Assembly (NCBI GenBank): GCA_019683625.1
Contig: JADGHY010000115.1
Coordinates: 1-6,720, forward strand
Source of the DNA: Thermoflavifilum sp.
Lineage (GTDB): Bacteria > Bacteroidota > Bacteroidia > Chitinophagales > Chitinophagaceae
Length of the DNA stretch: 6,720 bases
Direction: 5' to 3'
A program made the position numbers and the translations under genes. The notes below the pieces were generated by a model that worked only from the letters and a program-made list of their open reading frames with translations, did no database searches and was not told where the DNA came from. Below are positions 1 to 6,650 of the stretch, piece by piece. Numbering within the stretch: position 1 is the first letter of the stretch; every line of letters starts with the position of its first letter.

Positions 1-78
1 GTGGAATCGTGGAAGGGGAAAATGCACAGGGACTATGACCTGGTGTACCGCATAACTTTTTATTATCTGTTCAAATGA
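1..78 (+). CDS. Possible 3' end of an upstream outer-membrane beta-barrel gene (partial)
   Basis: The first frame is open from the window edge to a TGA at 76-78 and encodes about 25 residues; the other two forward frames hit stops by about base 54. The tail, RDYDLVYRITFYYLFK, alternates polar and bulky or aromatic residues and ends in aromatics. That is the look of the last strand of an outer-membrane beta-barrel such as a porin or TonB-dependent receptor. Only 29 bases separate it from pstS, so it could be cotranscribed with the phosphate operon. A phosphate-selective porin would fit that position, but this is inference. A 25-codon open frame can also arise by chance, and the usual C-terminal Phe is followed here by Lys. 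The family cannot be identified. Confidence 0.4.
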   Translation: MESWKGKMHRDYDLVYRITFYYLFK

Positions 79-107
79 TTTTTCACCAATGAGATGATTA
101 AAACAAC

Positions 108-1208
108 ATGTATATGAAATACAGTTCATGGTTTAAGTTAGCCCTGGTGATGGCAGGCGTGGTTGGGCTTAGTGCCTGCGGCGGGCATTCCGGACAGTCA
201 ACCCAGCAGTCCTCTTCAGATGCGCAAACCCTGTTGGGAGCCGGCAGCACATTTGTCTATCCGTTATATTCCAAGCTTTTTGCCTTATACCATCAACAAA
301 CCGGCATCCGGGTCAATTATCAGTCTATTGGCTCCGGAGGCGGCATTTTGCAGTTGATCAACAAAACAGTGGATTTCGGAGACTCCGATGCTCCGCTCAC
401 AGCCGATCAGGAACAACAGGCCGGAACACCAGTGGTGCATATCCCTATTTGCTCGGGTGCCGTAGTACTTACCTACAATCTGCCTGGCATCCAGGACACC
501 TTGTTGTTTACCCCCAATGTGCTTGCCGGCATATACCTCGGCACAATAACCCGCTGGAATGATCCTGCCCTTCAATCCATCAATCCACAGGTTAAACTGC
601 CCGATTTGCCCATAGCCGTTGTACATCGCTCGGATGGCAGCGGTACCACCAATATCTTCACCAATTATCTTGCTAAAATAAGTCCGGATTGGAAAAACAA
701 AGTGGGCGCCAGCACCTCAGTAAACTGGCCGGTGGGGCTGGGAGGAAAGGGCAATGAAGGAGTGAGCGGACTGGTGAAGCAAACACCGGGTGCCATAGGT
801 TATGTGGAGCTGGCTTATGCCATCCAAAACCAAATGCCGGTAGCCAAAGTGCAAAATGCATCCGGACATTTCATCACCCCATCTATTGCCAGCACACAGG
901 CAGCATCCAATATCAACCTGCCTGCCGATGCCAAAGTATTTGTTACCAATACTTCTGCCCCCGACGGCTATCCCATCAGTGGCTTCACCTGGGCAATCCT
1001 GTACCGCGAACAACACTACGGAGATCGCTCCCGCGCCCGTGCCGAAGAGCTGGTAAAGCTGTTCTGGTGGGTGATTCACGACGGGCAAGCCTATTGTGCA
1101 AACCTGCATTATGCCCCGCTTTCTCCTGCTGCTACCACAACTGCCGAAAAACTCTTGCAATCTGTAACCTTCGATGGCCAGCCGCTGCTGCATGCAGCTA
1201 AACCCTAA
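108..1208 (+). CDS. pstS: Phosphate ABC transporter, phosphate-binding lipoprotein PstS
   Basis: Substrate-binding protein that captures inorganic phosphate in the periplasm and passes it to PstC-PstA. The 366-residue product begins with a lipoprotein signal: a hydrophobic stretch (about 11-22) and a lipobox LSAC, with Cys24 the predicted lipidated residue. No acidic surface-export signal follows the Cys, so a periplasm-facing anchor is inferred. The PstS phosphate-site motifs are all present: GAGSTF (44-49), GSGGG (75-79), DFGDSD (89-94), RSDGSGTT (174-181), then WPVGLGGKGNEGV (207-219) and GAIGYVE (228-234). By analogy with E. coli PstS, Thr48, Phe49, Ser76, Asp94, Arg174, Ser178 and Thr180 should contact phosphate. 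Length fits the family (E. coli precursor about 346). The start is the ATG at 108; an ATG at 114, two codons later, is equally plausible. No Shine-Dalgarno sequence is visible. First gene of the pst cluster, with no convincing promoter in the 29-base gap. Confidence 0.97.
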   Translation: MYMKYSSWFKLALVMAGVVGLSACGGHSGQSTQQSSSDAQTLLGAGSTFVYPLYSKLFALYHQQTGIRVNYQSIGSGGGILQLINKTVDFGDSDAPLTADQEQQAGTPVVHIPICSGAVVLTYNLPGIQDTLLFTPNVLAGIYLGTITRWNDPALQSINPQVKLPDLPIAVVHRSDGSGTTNIFTNYLAKISPDWKNKVGASTSVNWPVGLGGKGNEGVSGLVKQTPGAIGYVELAYAIQNQMPVAKVQNASGHFITPSIASTQAASNINLPADAKVFVTNTSAPDGYPISGFTWAILYREQHYGDRSRARAEELVKLFWWVIHDGQAYCANLHYAPLSPAATTTAEKLLQSVTFDGQPLLHAAKP

Positions 1209-1229
1209 CATCGTTCAAACACATTGCTG

Positions 1230-2258
1230 ATGACCCGATTTCTGATGGCAAAGCCCCTGCGCCTCTCGGCCCCGCAGGCATACCCGACAACGGATAAACC
1301 GGCCTTCCGGCCCGATAAGCTTTCCCCTGCCTATGCCGGCCAGCATAAGGGCAACAGTTTGCTGAAATATATTTCCCTTGCTGATAGAAAGGATAAGCTG
1401 TTTCGACGGGTGCTGTGGATGGGTGGACTTACAATCCTTTGCCTGGTATTGGGCATTTTGCTTACCCTGATTGTGGGGGCCATACCTTCGTTGCAGGCTT
1501 TTGGTATCCGGTTTCTCTGGGGTAAGGTCTGGAATCCGGTCAATCAGGTGTTCGGTGCTTTGCCTTTTCTGGTAGGTACACTGCTCACCTCGTTTTTGGC
1601 TTTGCTCATCAGCATCCCGTTTTCGCTTTCCATCGCCATTTTTCTGGGTGAATATTTTCCTCCGGTAAAAGGAAGAAATCGCTTTGCCCATCTGGTACGC
1701 GAAGCGGTGGAGTTGATCGCAGGTATTCCTTCGGTCATCTACGGTTTCTGGGGCTTGTTTGTGCTGGTGCCGGTCATACGCAAGCTGGAGATGAGCTGGC
1801 ATGTGTTGCCTTATGGAGTGGGCATTTTCACCGCCTCCCTGATCCTGGCCATCATGATTATTCCGTATGCAGCCTCGCTGGGCAGAGAAATCATTGCTCT
1901 GGTACCACAAGACTTGAAAGAAGCTGCCTATTCTTTGGGTGCCACCCGTTGGGAAATGATCCGGCATGTGGTGCTGCCCTATGCCCGATCGGGTATATTT
2001 GCCGGTTTGCTGCTATCGCTGGGCAGAGCCCTGGGTGAAACGATGGCCGTGACCATGGTGATTGGCAATACCAGTGAGATTCCTCAAAGCATCTTTTCAC
2101 CCGGCAATACCCTGGCCAGCGTCATTGCAAACGAGTTTACCGAGGCAGCCAGCCGTCTTTACCTTTCTGCACTCATTGAGCTGGGACTTGTGCTGTTTGT
2201 GGTAACCACCTGTATGCATCTGATCGGGAAAACCATTATTCATCGATTTAGTGCGTAA
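1230..2258 (+). CDS. pstC: Phosphate ABC transporter permease PstC
   Basis: Inner-membrane subunit that forms the phosphate channel with PstA. From the ATG at 1230 it has 342 residues and about six membrane helices (near 61-85, 110-138, 160-182, 193-215, 255-277, 312-335). The cytoplasmic coupling loop that docks on the ATPase is clear (EAAYSLGATRWEMIRHVVLP, 231-250). The PstC signature GRALGETMAV (265-274) follows, containing the conserved Arg and Glu implicated in transport in E. coli PstC. The WNPVNQVFGALP segment (101-112) and the ANEFTEA segment (300-306) also match the family. The start is uncertain: TTG at 1224, ATG at 1230 and ATG at 1245 are in frame, and all leave an unusually long 55-60 residue cytoplasmic tail. 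An in-frame TTG at 1359, seven bases after AAGGG, would give a tail of typical length. It lies 21 bases after pstS and 3 bases before pstA, consistent with one operon. Confidence 0.95.
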   Translation: MTRFLMAKPLRLSAPQAYPTTDKPAFRPDKLSPAYAGQHKGNSLLKYISLADRKDKLFRRVLWMGGLTILCLVLGILLTLIVGAIPSLQAFGIRFLWGKVWNPVNQVFGALPFLVGTLLTSFLALLISIPFSLSIAIFLGEYFPPVKGRNRFAHLVREAVELIAGIPSVIYGFWGLFVLVPVIRKLEMSWHVLPYGVGIFTASLILAIMIIPYAASLGREIIALVPQDLKEAAYSLGATRWEMIRHVVLPYARSGIFAGLLLSLGRALGETMAVTMVIGNTSEIPQSIFSPGNTLASVIANEFTEAASRLYLSALIELGLVLFVVTTCMHLIGKTIIHRFSA

Positions 2259-2261
2259 CCT

Positions 2262-3119
2262 ATGCTGTTGCATACTCACATCCACATTCGCCGCAGGCAA
2301 ATCCGGTCGCAACTTGTCCGCACCGCAATTATACTGTGTACGGTGCTTACGCTTTTGCCGCTGTTGTATATCCTGGCATACATTATCCGCCGGGGGATTG
2401 GGGTCATGCATCTCTCCTTTTTTCTTCAGCTGCCCAAGCCGGTAGGCGAAAGCGGTGGCGGCATTGCCAATGCGCTGGTGGGAAGTCTCCTGATTGTGGG
2501 TATGGCTACCCTGATGGCCGTTCCTGTGGGTATAAGCAGTGCCCTTTACTTGAGTGAACATCCGAAAGGCAAGCTGGCCGGCATCATCCGGATATGCCTG
2601 GAGGTACTTACCGGCATCCCCTCAATTGTGGTGGGTATTGTAGCTTATTACTGGCTGGTACGGCCCATGGGCTCATTCTCGGCCCTGTCGGGAAGCGTGG
2701 CTTTGGCCATCATGATGTTACCTATCATGATTCGATCAGCAGAAGAAACCTTAAAGCGCTTTCCCCTGCATCTGCGCGAAGCTTCCCTGGCCCTGGGTGT
2801 GCCGTATTATAAAACTATATTAAAAGTGCTGTTGCCCTGTAGCCTCAGTGGCGTGGTATCCGGCATCATGCTGTCCATCGCCCGTGTGATTGGGGAAACA
2901 GCGCCTTTGCTATTTACTGCTTTTGGCAATCCCTATTTGACGGCCAACATTTTCCATCCCATGCATAGCTTGCCCTTGCTGATTTATAACTATGCCATCA
3001 GTCCTTATGAAAACTGGCATCAACTGGCCTGGGGAGCTGCAATGGTATTGCTGGTGTGGATTCTGTTGTTAAACGTATTGACCCGAATAATGATTCGCAA
3101 ATGGAGCGTCCAGTATTAG
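2262..3119 (+). CDS. pstA: Phosphate ABC transporter permease PstA
   Basis: Second inner-membrane channel subunit, partner of PstC. The 285-residue product has a short, basic, His/Arg-rich cytoplasmic N-terminus (THIHIRRRQIR) and about six membrane helices (near 20-42, 68-97, 110-133, 143-158, 193-220, 252-275). The GGGIANALVGSL segment (65-76) and EVLTGIPSIVVGI (114-126) are typical of PstA. The ATPase-coupling loop is at about 170-192 (LREASLALGVPYYKTILKVL), followed by the PstA signature ARVIGETAPLLFTA (207-220), whose Arg208 corresponds to an Arg important for transport in E. coli PstA. Length is close to the family norm (E. coli 296). The ATG at 2262 lies 3 bases after the pstC stop and has no Shine-Dalgarno sequence, suggesting coupled translation. 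Its last 19 bases overlap the chosen start of pstB. Confidence 0.96.
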   Translation: MLLHTHIHIRRRQIRSQLVRTAIILCTVLTLLPLLYILAYIIRRGIGVMHLSFFLQLPKPVGESGGGIANALVGSLLIVGMATLMAVPVGISSALYLSEHPKGKLAGIIRICLEVLTGIPSIVVGIVAYYWLVRPMGSFSALSGSVALAIMMLPIMIRSAEETLKRFPLHLREASLALGVPYYKTILKVLLPCSLSGVVSGIMLSIARVIGETAPLLFTAFGNPYLTANIFHPMHSLPLLIYNYAISPYENWHQLAWGAAMVLLVWILLLNVLTRIMIRKWSVQY

Positions 3120-3859
3120 AAGTTCGGCATTTTCATGCCTGGTTTGGCAATCATGAAGTGGTGCGCGACGTCAATCTCAGCCTGCAACGCCATAAGGTAA
3201 TAGCCATCATGGGCCCTTCAGGCTGTGGCAAAACCACTTTTCTGCGATGCATCAACCGCATGCACGAGCTTGCGCCCGATGCGCGCACCCAAGGAGAAAT
3301 TTTACTGGAAGGAGAAAACATTTACCAGATGTCACCCATCATGCTGCGGCTGCGTGTGGGCATGGTGTTTCAACGACCTAATCCTTTCCCTCATCTCACG
3401 ATATACGAAAATGTGCTGGCCGGCTATCTGCTGAACAATATTGCCCTGAGCCGGACTGAAAAAGATGCCATCGTGGAAGACTCCCTGCGCAAGGCCGCCC
3501 TGTGGAATGAAGTGAAAGACAACTTGCGGAAGAAAGGAAGCTTTCTTTCCGGCGGTCAACAACAGCGCCTCTGCATTGCCAGAGCCATAGCCATGAAACC
3601 CGATATCCTGCTGCTCGACGAACCCACCTCGGCCCTGGATCCCATTTCCACAGCAGGCATCGAAGAACTTACACAGGAACTGAAAAAAAATTATACGTTA
3701 ATCCTGGTCACCCACAACATGCAACAAGCTGCACGCGTGAGCGACGATACGGCATTTTTTTACATGGGCGAACTCGTGGAATTTGCACCTACCCGACAAA
3801 TGTTCACCGCACCCAAAGACCAACGCACCCAAAATTATATCACCGGACGCTTTAGTTAA
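3101..3859 (+). CDS. pstB: Phosphate ABC transporter ATP-binding protein PstB
   Basis: Cytoplasmic ATPase that dimerises under PstC-PstA and drives phosphate import. From the ATG at 3101 it has 252 residues (E. coli PstB 257) and every nucleotide-binding element: Walker A GPSGCGKTT (38-46), Q-loop Gln91 within VFQRPNPFP, ABC signature LSGGQQQR (149-156), Walker B ILLLDEP (169-175), D-loop SALD (177-180) and switch His205. The Q-loop stretch VGMVFQRPNPFP and the INRMHEL segment (51-57) are characteristic of PstB rather than of other ABC ATPases. The ORF could extend to a GTG at 3056, but that adds 15 unconserved residues and lengthens the overlap with pstA to 64 bases. The ATG at 3101 gives a family-typical N-terminus and a 19-base overlap. 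The gene ends with tandem stops, TAA TGA, 6 bases before phoU. All catalytic residues are intact, so it should be active. Confidence 0.97.
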   Translation: MERPVLEVRHFHAWFGNHEVVRDVNLSLQRHKVIAIMGPSGCGKTTFLRCINRMHELAPDARTQGEILLEGENIYQMSPIMLRLRVGMVFQRPNPFPHLTIYENVLAGYLLNNIALSRTEKDAIVEDSLRKAALWNEVKDNLRKKGSFLSGGQQQRLCIARAIAMKPDILLLDEPTSALDPISTAGIEELTQELKKNYTLILVTHNMQQAARVSDDTAFFYMGELVEFAPTRQMFTAPKDQRTQNYITGRFS

Positions 3860-3865
3860 TGAGCT

Positions 3866-4534
3866 ATGACCGCACTCGAACATGCCTTAAAAGAACTGAA
3901 AGACGATGTGATCCTGATGTGGATCATGGTGGAAGCCCAGTTAGAGGCTGCCCATAAAGCCATGCTGGAATATGATCAGGACCTGGCTCGTGAGGTGATG
4001 CAAAAAGAAAAGCGTATCAATGCGTATGAATTGAAAATTGATGAACAGTGTGAAGATATCTTAGCCCGTTATCAGCCCGTGGCTGTTGACTTGCGATTCC
4101 TGCTGGCCGTTTTAAAAATCAATGCCAATCTTGAGCGCACGGCCGATATTGCCGATGGCATTGCGCGTTATGTGATCGATGCCCCTACCCCATTTGAACC
4201 TGCCCTGCTCCAATCTACCCATCTGCTGGATATGTACACCCAAAGCCTGACTATGTTATCCGATACCCGTATTGCCTTCCAAAGAGAAGATACGGCTCTG
4301 GCAAGAAGCATTTTCCAACGGGATGAAATCATCGACGCCTATAACCTCCAGGCCCTGGACATCGTGTGTGCTCACCTGCAGGAAGGCAAGGCCTCCATCC
4401 GCCAGGAACTCCTGGTGCTGTCCATCATCCGCAAACTTGAACGCGTCGGCGACCAGGCCAAAAACCTGGCCGAAGAAATTATCTTCTACGTGGAGGCTAA
4501 AGTGCTCAAACACCATTCGAAACAAGAAGGTTAA
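3866..4534 (+). CDS. phoU: Phosphate transport system accessory/regulatory protein PhoU
   Basis: Cytoplasmic all-helical regulator that couples Pst transporter state to phosphate signalling (in E. coli through PstB and the PhoR kinase) and prevents toxic over-uptake of phosphate. The 222-residue product shows the expected two tandem three-helix PhoU repeats (about 10-105 and 115-215). Each has an E-x3-D metal-binding motif: Glu90/Asp94 in NLERTADIAD and Glu192/Asp196 in KLERVGDQAKN. The segment RYQPVAVDLRFLLAVLKIN (68-86) is highly typical of the first repeat. Length is near the norm (E. coli 241). The start ATG lies 6 bases after the pstB stop, so it is almost certainly the last gene of the same transcript. 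No phoB/phoR two-component genes are in the window, so its signalling partner would be encoded elsewhere. Confidence 0.95.
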   Translation: MTALEHALKELKDDVILMWIMVEAQLEAAHKAMLEYDQDLAREVMQKEKRINAYELKIDEQCEDILARYQPVAVDLRFLLAVLKINANLERTADIADGIARYVIDAPTPFEPALLQSTHLLDMYTQSLTMLSDTRIAFQREDTALARSIFQRDEIIDAYNLQALDIVCAHLQEGKASIRQELLVLSIIRKLERVGDQAKNLAEEIIFYVEAKVLKHHSKQEG

Positions 4535-4554
4535 GGCATGCCCTGATTAATCAG
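4535..4554. repeat. Two abutting perfect palindromes immediately after phoU
   Basis: Directly after the phoU stop codon lie GGCATGCC (4535-4542) and, with no gap, CTGATTAATCAG (4543-4554). Both are perfect self-complementary palindromes. A third, AGATCT (4553-4558), overlaps the end of the second. As RNA hairpins the stems would be short (three to four pairs around small loops), so they are poor terminators. The 12-base palindrome could be a site for a dimeric DNA-binding protein controlling the downstream gene, but its centre is about 57 bases upstream of the promoter's -7 element. Chance occurrence is possible. Confidence 0.35.
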
Positions 4555-4561
4555 ATCTAAC

Positions 4562-4583
4562 GCTCGCTTTCCGTCATCCGAGC
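4562..4583 (+). terminator. Weak hairpin, possible terminator of the pst operon
   Basis: GCTCG at 4562-4566 pairs with CGAGC at 4579-4583 around a 12-base loop, and the sequence CCTTTG follows. The stem is only 5 pairs and there is no real T-run, so it is a poor match to an intrinsic terminator. It is listed because it is the best candidate between phoU and the next gene; readthrough is equally possible. Confidence 0.2.
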
Positions 4584-4584
4584 C

Positions 4585-4612
4585 TTTGACATGGCTTTTA
4601 TGGATACCTTTG
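4585..4612 (+). promoter_or_regulatory. Candidate Bacteroidota-type promoter for the DUF255 gene
   Basis: TACCTTTG at 4605-4612 matches the Bacteroidota -7 consensus TAnnTTTG at every fixed base. Upstream, TTTGACA (4585-4591) supplies a TTTG/TTG -33 element 16 bases before it, slightly shorter than the usual 17-21 or so. A transcript starting about 5-7 bases after the -7 box would begin near 4617-4619, leaving a leader of only about 7-9 bases before the ATG at 4626. The match is by eye; no start site has been mapped. Confidence 0.5.
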
Positions 4613-4625
4613 TAAAAAGCCGGCC

Positions 4626-6650
4626 ATGCACACCAATGCTTTAATACACAGCACCAGCCCCTATCTGCTGCAACATGCGCATAACCCGGTGAATTGGCAC
4701 CCCTGGGGTGAGGAAGCCTTGCTCCTCGCCCAGCAACAACATAAACCACTTATTGTGAGCATCGGTTATGCCGCCTGCCACTGGTGCCATGTCATGGAAA
4801 AAGAAACTTTCTCCGATGAAGAAGTAGCCACTTATATGAATGCTCATTTTGTTCCGATTAAAGTGGATCGGGAAGAAAGACCCGATTTGGATCAGCTATA
4901 TATGCAGGCTTGCATCCTCATCAATGGCCATGGTGGCTGGCCTTTGAATGCCTTTGCCCTGTCCGATGGCCGACCCTTTTATGCCGTTACCTATTTACCC
5001 AAAAAACAATGGCTGAATTTGCTTCAACAAATCGTTGCCCTTTACCAACAGGATGCCGAGCAATGCATGGCCCAGGCCAAAAGCCTATCCGAAGGAATTC
5101 AGCAAAGCTTTGCCCTTCCTTTGCCACACAACAACGCGGATAACACCCTGTTTCGGGATGTATATGCCTCCTTGTTTCCCAAAATAAAACCCTTCATTGA
5201 TTTCAAATGGGGCGGTTTCAACAGGGCTCCCAAATTCCCCATGCCTGCGGTATGGGAATGGCTGTTGCAATATGTTTATTTCACCCAAGAGCAGGATGCC
5301 CTGCAAGGCGTGTTAACTACCCTCAACCGGATGGCTATGGGCGGCATATACGATCAAATTGGTGGAGGATTTTGCCGTTATGCAACCGATACCTACTGGC
5401 GGGTACCCCATTTTGAAAAGATGCTGTATGATAATGCCCAGCTCATCAGCTTGTATGCCCATGCCTATCAAATTACCCGTCAACAACGCTATGCCAACAT
5501 CATCCGCCAAACGATAGCTTTCGTGGAACGCGAACTTACTGATGCTTCGGGCGGATGCTATGCTTCTGTCGATGCGGATAGCGAGGGGGAAGAAGGTAAA
5601 TTTTATGTGTGGACAGAAAATGAAATCAAGTCATTGTTTGATGACCAAACGGCATCCCGCATACTGGCTTATTATCATGTGACGGCACCAGGCAACTGGG
5701 AACAGGGAAAGAATGTGCTGTATGTTACAGAAGACGATGCTCAATTTGCCAGCCAACATCAGCTTGGCTTAACCGAATGGCAGGCAGTTTTACAGGAGGC
5801 TAAATCTCTTTTGTCTGCCCGCCGTGCCCAACGGACACGCCCGGCAACAGATACCAAAATGCTGACTTCCTGGAATGCCCTGATGGTAAAAGCTTATGTG
5901 GATGCTTACCGCGCCCTGGGTGAAAAAACTTTTCTGGATTATGCCTTCCGCATCATGCATTTCATCGAGACCCATTTGCAAGATTCCCGCAGAGGATTGT
6001 GGCGCAATTTTACCCAGGGGAAAGCCTCTGTACCCGGTATGCTCGACGATTATGCATTTCTGGCCGAAGCTTGTCTGGAATGCTACCAGGTTAGCTTCGA
6101 TATCCAATGGTTGCATCGCGCACGGGCACTCGTGCAGTTTGCCCTTGACCATTTTTACGATGCTGCCCAGAAATGTTTTTATTATACGGCCGACTTCCTG
6201 CCGGCAGCAGCTGGTTTTCGTATTCCGGAAATGGAAGATCAGGTGATACCCTCTTCCAATGCCGTGATGGCTCACGTGATGTATCGGCTGGGCATTTATC
6301 TGCAAGAAGCTGAATTCATGGATCGGGCTGTGCAGATGCTTCAGATGGCGCTTCCGCAAATACAATCCACCCCTCATTATATGGCCAAGTGGGCCCAATT
6401 GTTGGGTTTAATCGGCCACGGCATACGTGAAATAGCCATCATGGGAAAGGAAGCCGTAAAGCTAACAGCCGAATTGCAAAGCCATTACTTGCCCGATTGC
6501 CTGTTTATGGGCGGAGAAAAGGAAAACCTGCCATTGCTGCACCAGAAATCTGTACCAGGACAAACCCTCGTATATGTCTGCAGCCATCAGGTATGCCAGG
6601 CTCCCGTGCAATCTGCAGCTGAAGCGCTGGCCCAGATTGCCGCTTCGTGA
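4626..6650 (+). CDS. DUF255/YyaL (SPATA20-like) thioredoxin-domain protein
   Basis: A 674-residue member of the widespread family COG1331 (B. subtilis YyaL, mammalian SPATA20), whose biochemical role is not settled. The N-terminal thioredoxin-like domain (about 1-165) opens with the hallmark SPYLLQHAHNPVNWHPWG (11-28), has a redox-type CHWC motif (Cys51/Cys54), then VDREERPDLD (80-89) and GGWPL (103-107). The rest resembles an alpha/alpha barrel of the N-acylglucosamine 2-epimerase type: APKFPMP (201-207), GGIYDQIGGGFCRYATD (239-255), HFEKMLYDNAQL (262-273), DADSEGEEGKFYVW (316-329), DTKMLTSWNALM (409-420), MLDDYAFLAEA (472-482) and SSNAVMA (543-549). A late C-x4-C pair (652/657) fits the family. 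Length is normal and no frameshift is seen. The start aligns with the conserved N-terminus. No signal peptide, so probably cytoplasmic. It lies 91 bases after phoU with its own candidate promoter. The segment after DGRPFY reads AVTYLP rather than the commoner GGTYFP. Family call is firm; function is unknown. Confidence 0.93.
   Translation: MHTNALIHSTSPYLLQHAHNPVNWHPWGEEALLLAQQQHKPLIVSIGYAACHWCHVMEKETFSDEEVATYMNAHFVPIKVDREERPDLDQLYMQACILINGHGGWPLNAFALSDGRPFYAVTYLPKKQWLNLLQQIVALYQQDAEQCMAQAKSLSEGIQQSFALPLPHNNADNTLFRDVYASLFPKIKPFIDFKWGGFNRAPKFPMPAVWEWLLQYVYFTQEQDALQGVLTTLNRMAMGGIYDQIGGGFCRYATDTYWRVPHFEKMLYDNAQLISLYAHAYQITRQQRYANIIRQTIAFVERELTDASGGCYASVDADSEGEEGKFYVWTENEIKSLFDDQTASRILAYYHVTAPGNWEQGKNVLYVTEDDAQFASQHQLGLTEWQAVLQEAKSLLSARRAQRTRPATDTKMLTSWNALMVKAYVDAYRALGEKTFLDYAFRIMHFIETHLQDSRRGLWRNFTQGKASVPGMLDDYAFLAEACLECYQVSFDIQWLHRARALVQFALDHFYDAAQKCFYYTADFLPAAAGFRIPEMEDQVIPSSNAVMAHVMYRLGIYLQEAEFMDRAVQMLQMALPQIQSTPHYMAKWAQLLGLIGHGIREIAIMGKEAVKLTAELQSHYLPDCLFMGGEKENLPLLHQKSVPGQTLVYVCSHQVCQAPVQSAAEALAQIAAS

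Noticed and set aside
53..60. TAACTTTT, a near match to the -7 element TAnnTTTG upstream of pstS
   Set aside because: The final G is missing, there is no TTG at the right spacing upstream, and it falls inside the possible upstream coding frame.
67..85. Pho-box-like direct repeat (CTGTTCA, then TTTTTCA) upstream of pstS
   Set aside because: The second half matches the first at only 5 of 7 bases, the spacing is 12 rather than 11, and the region is generally AT-rich. PhoB control cannot be claimed from this.
717..1211. 164-codon minus-strand open frame opposite the 3' half of pstS
   Set aside because: The conserved PstS motifs are on the + strand; this frame has no family features.
1296..1316. 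GC-rich GGCC/CCGG inverted repeats near the start of pstC as a possible intercistronic hairpin
   Set aside because: The stem is only about 4 pairs and is ambiguous in register; such words are common in this coding sequence.
1215..1967. 250-codon open frame on the minus strand opposite pstC
   Set aside because: It lies wholly antisense to a clearly conserved gene. Its product is rich in Gln, His, Arg and Lys with no recognisable motif, as expected for the complement of membrane-protein codons.
2097..2561. 154-codon minus-strand open frame across the pstC-pstA junction
   Set aside because: It is antisense to two conserved permease genes and has a low-complexity, Gln/His-rich composition.
5790..6398. 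202-codon minus-strand open frame inside the DUF255 gene
   Set aside because: Antisense shadow of a conserved coding sequence, with no recognisable domain, no promoter and no independent support.
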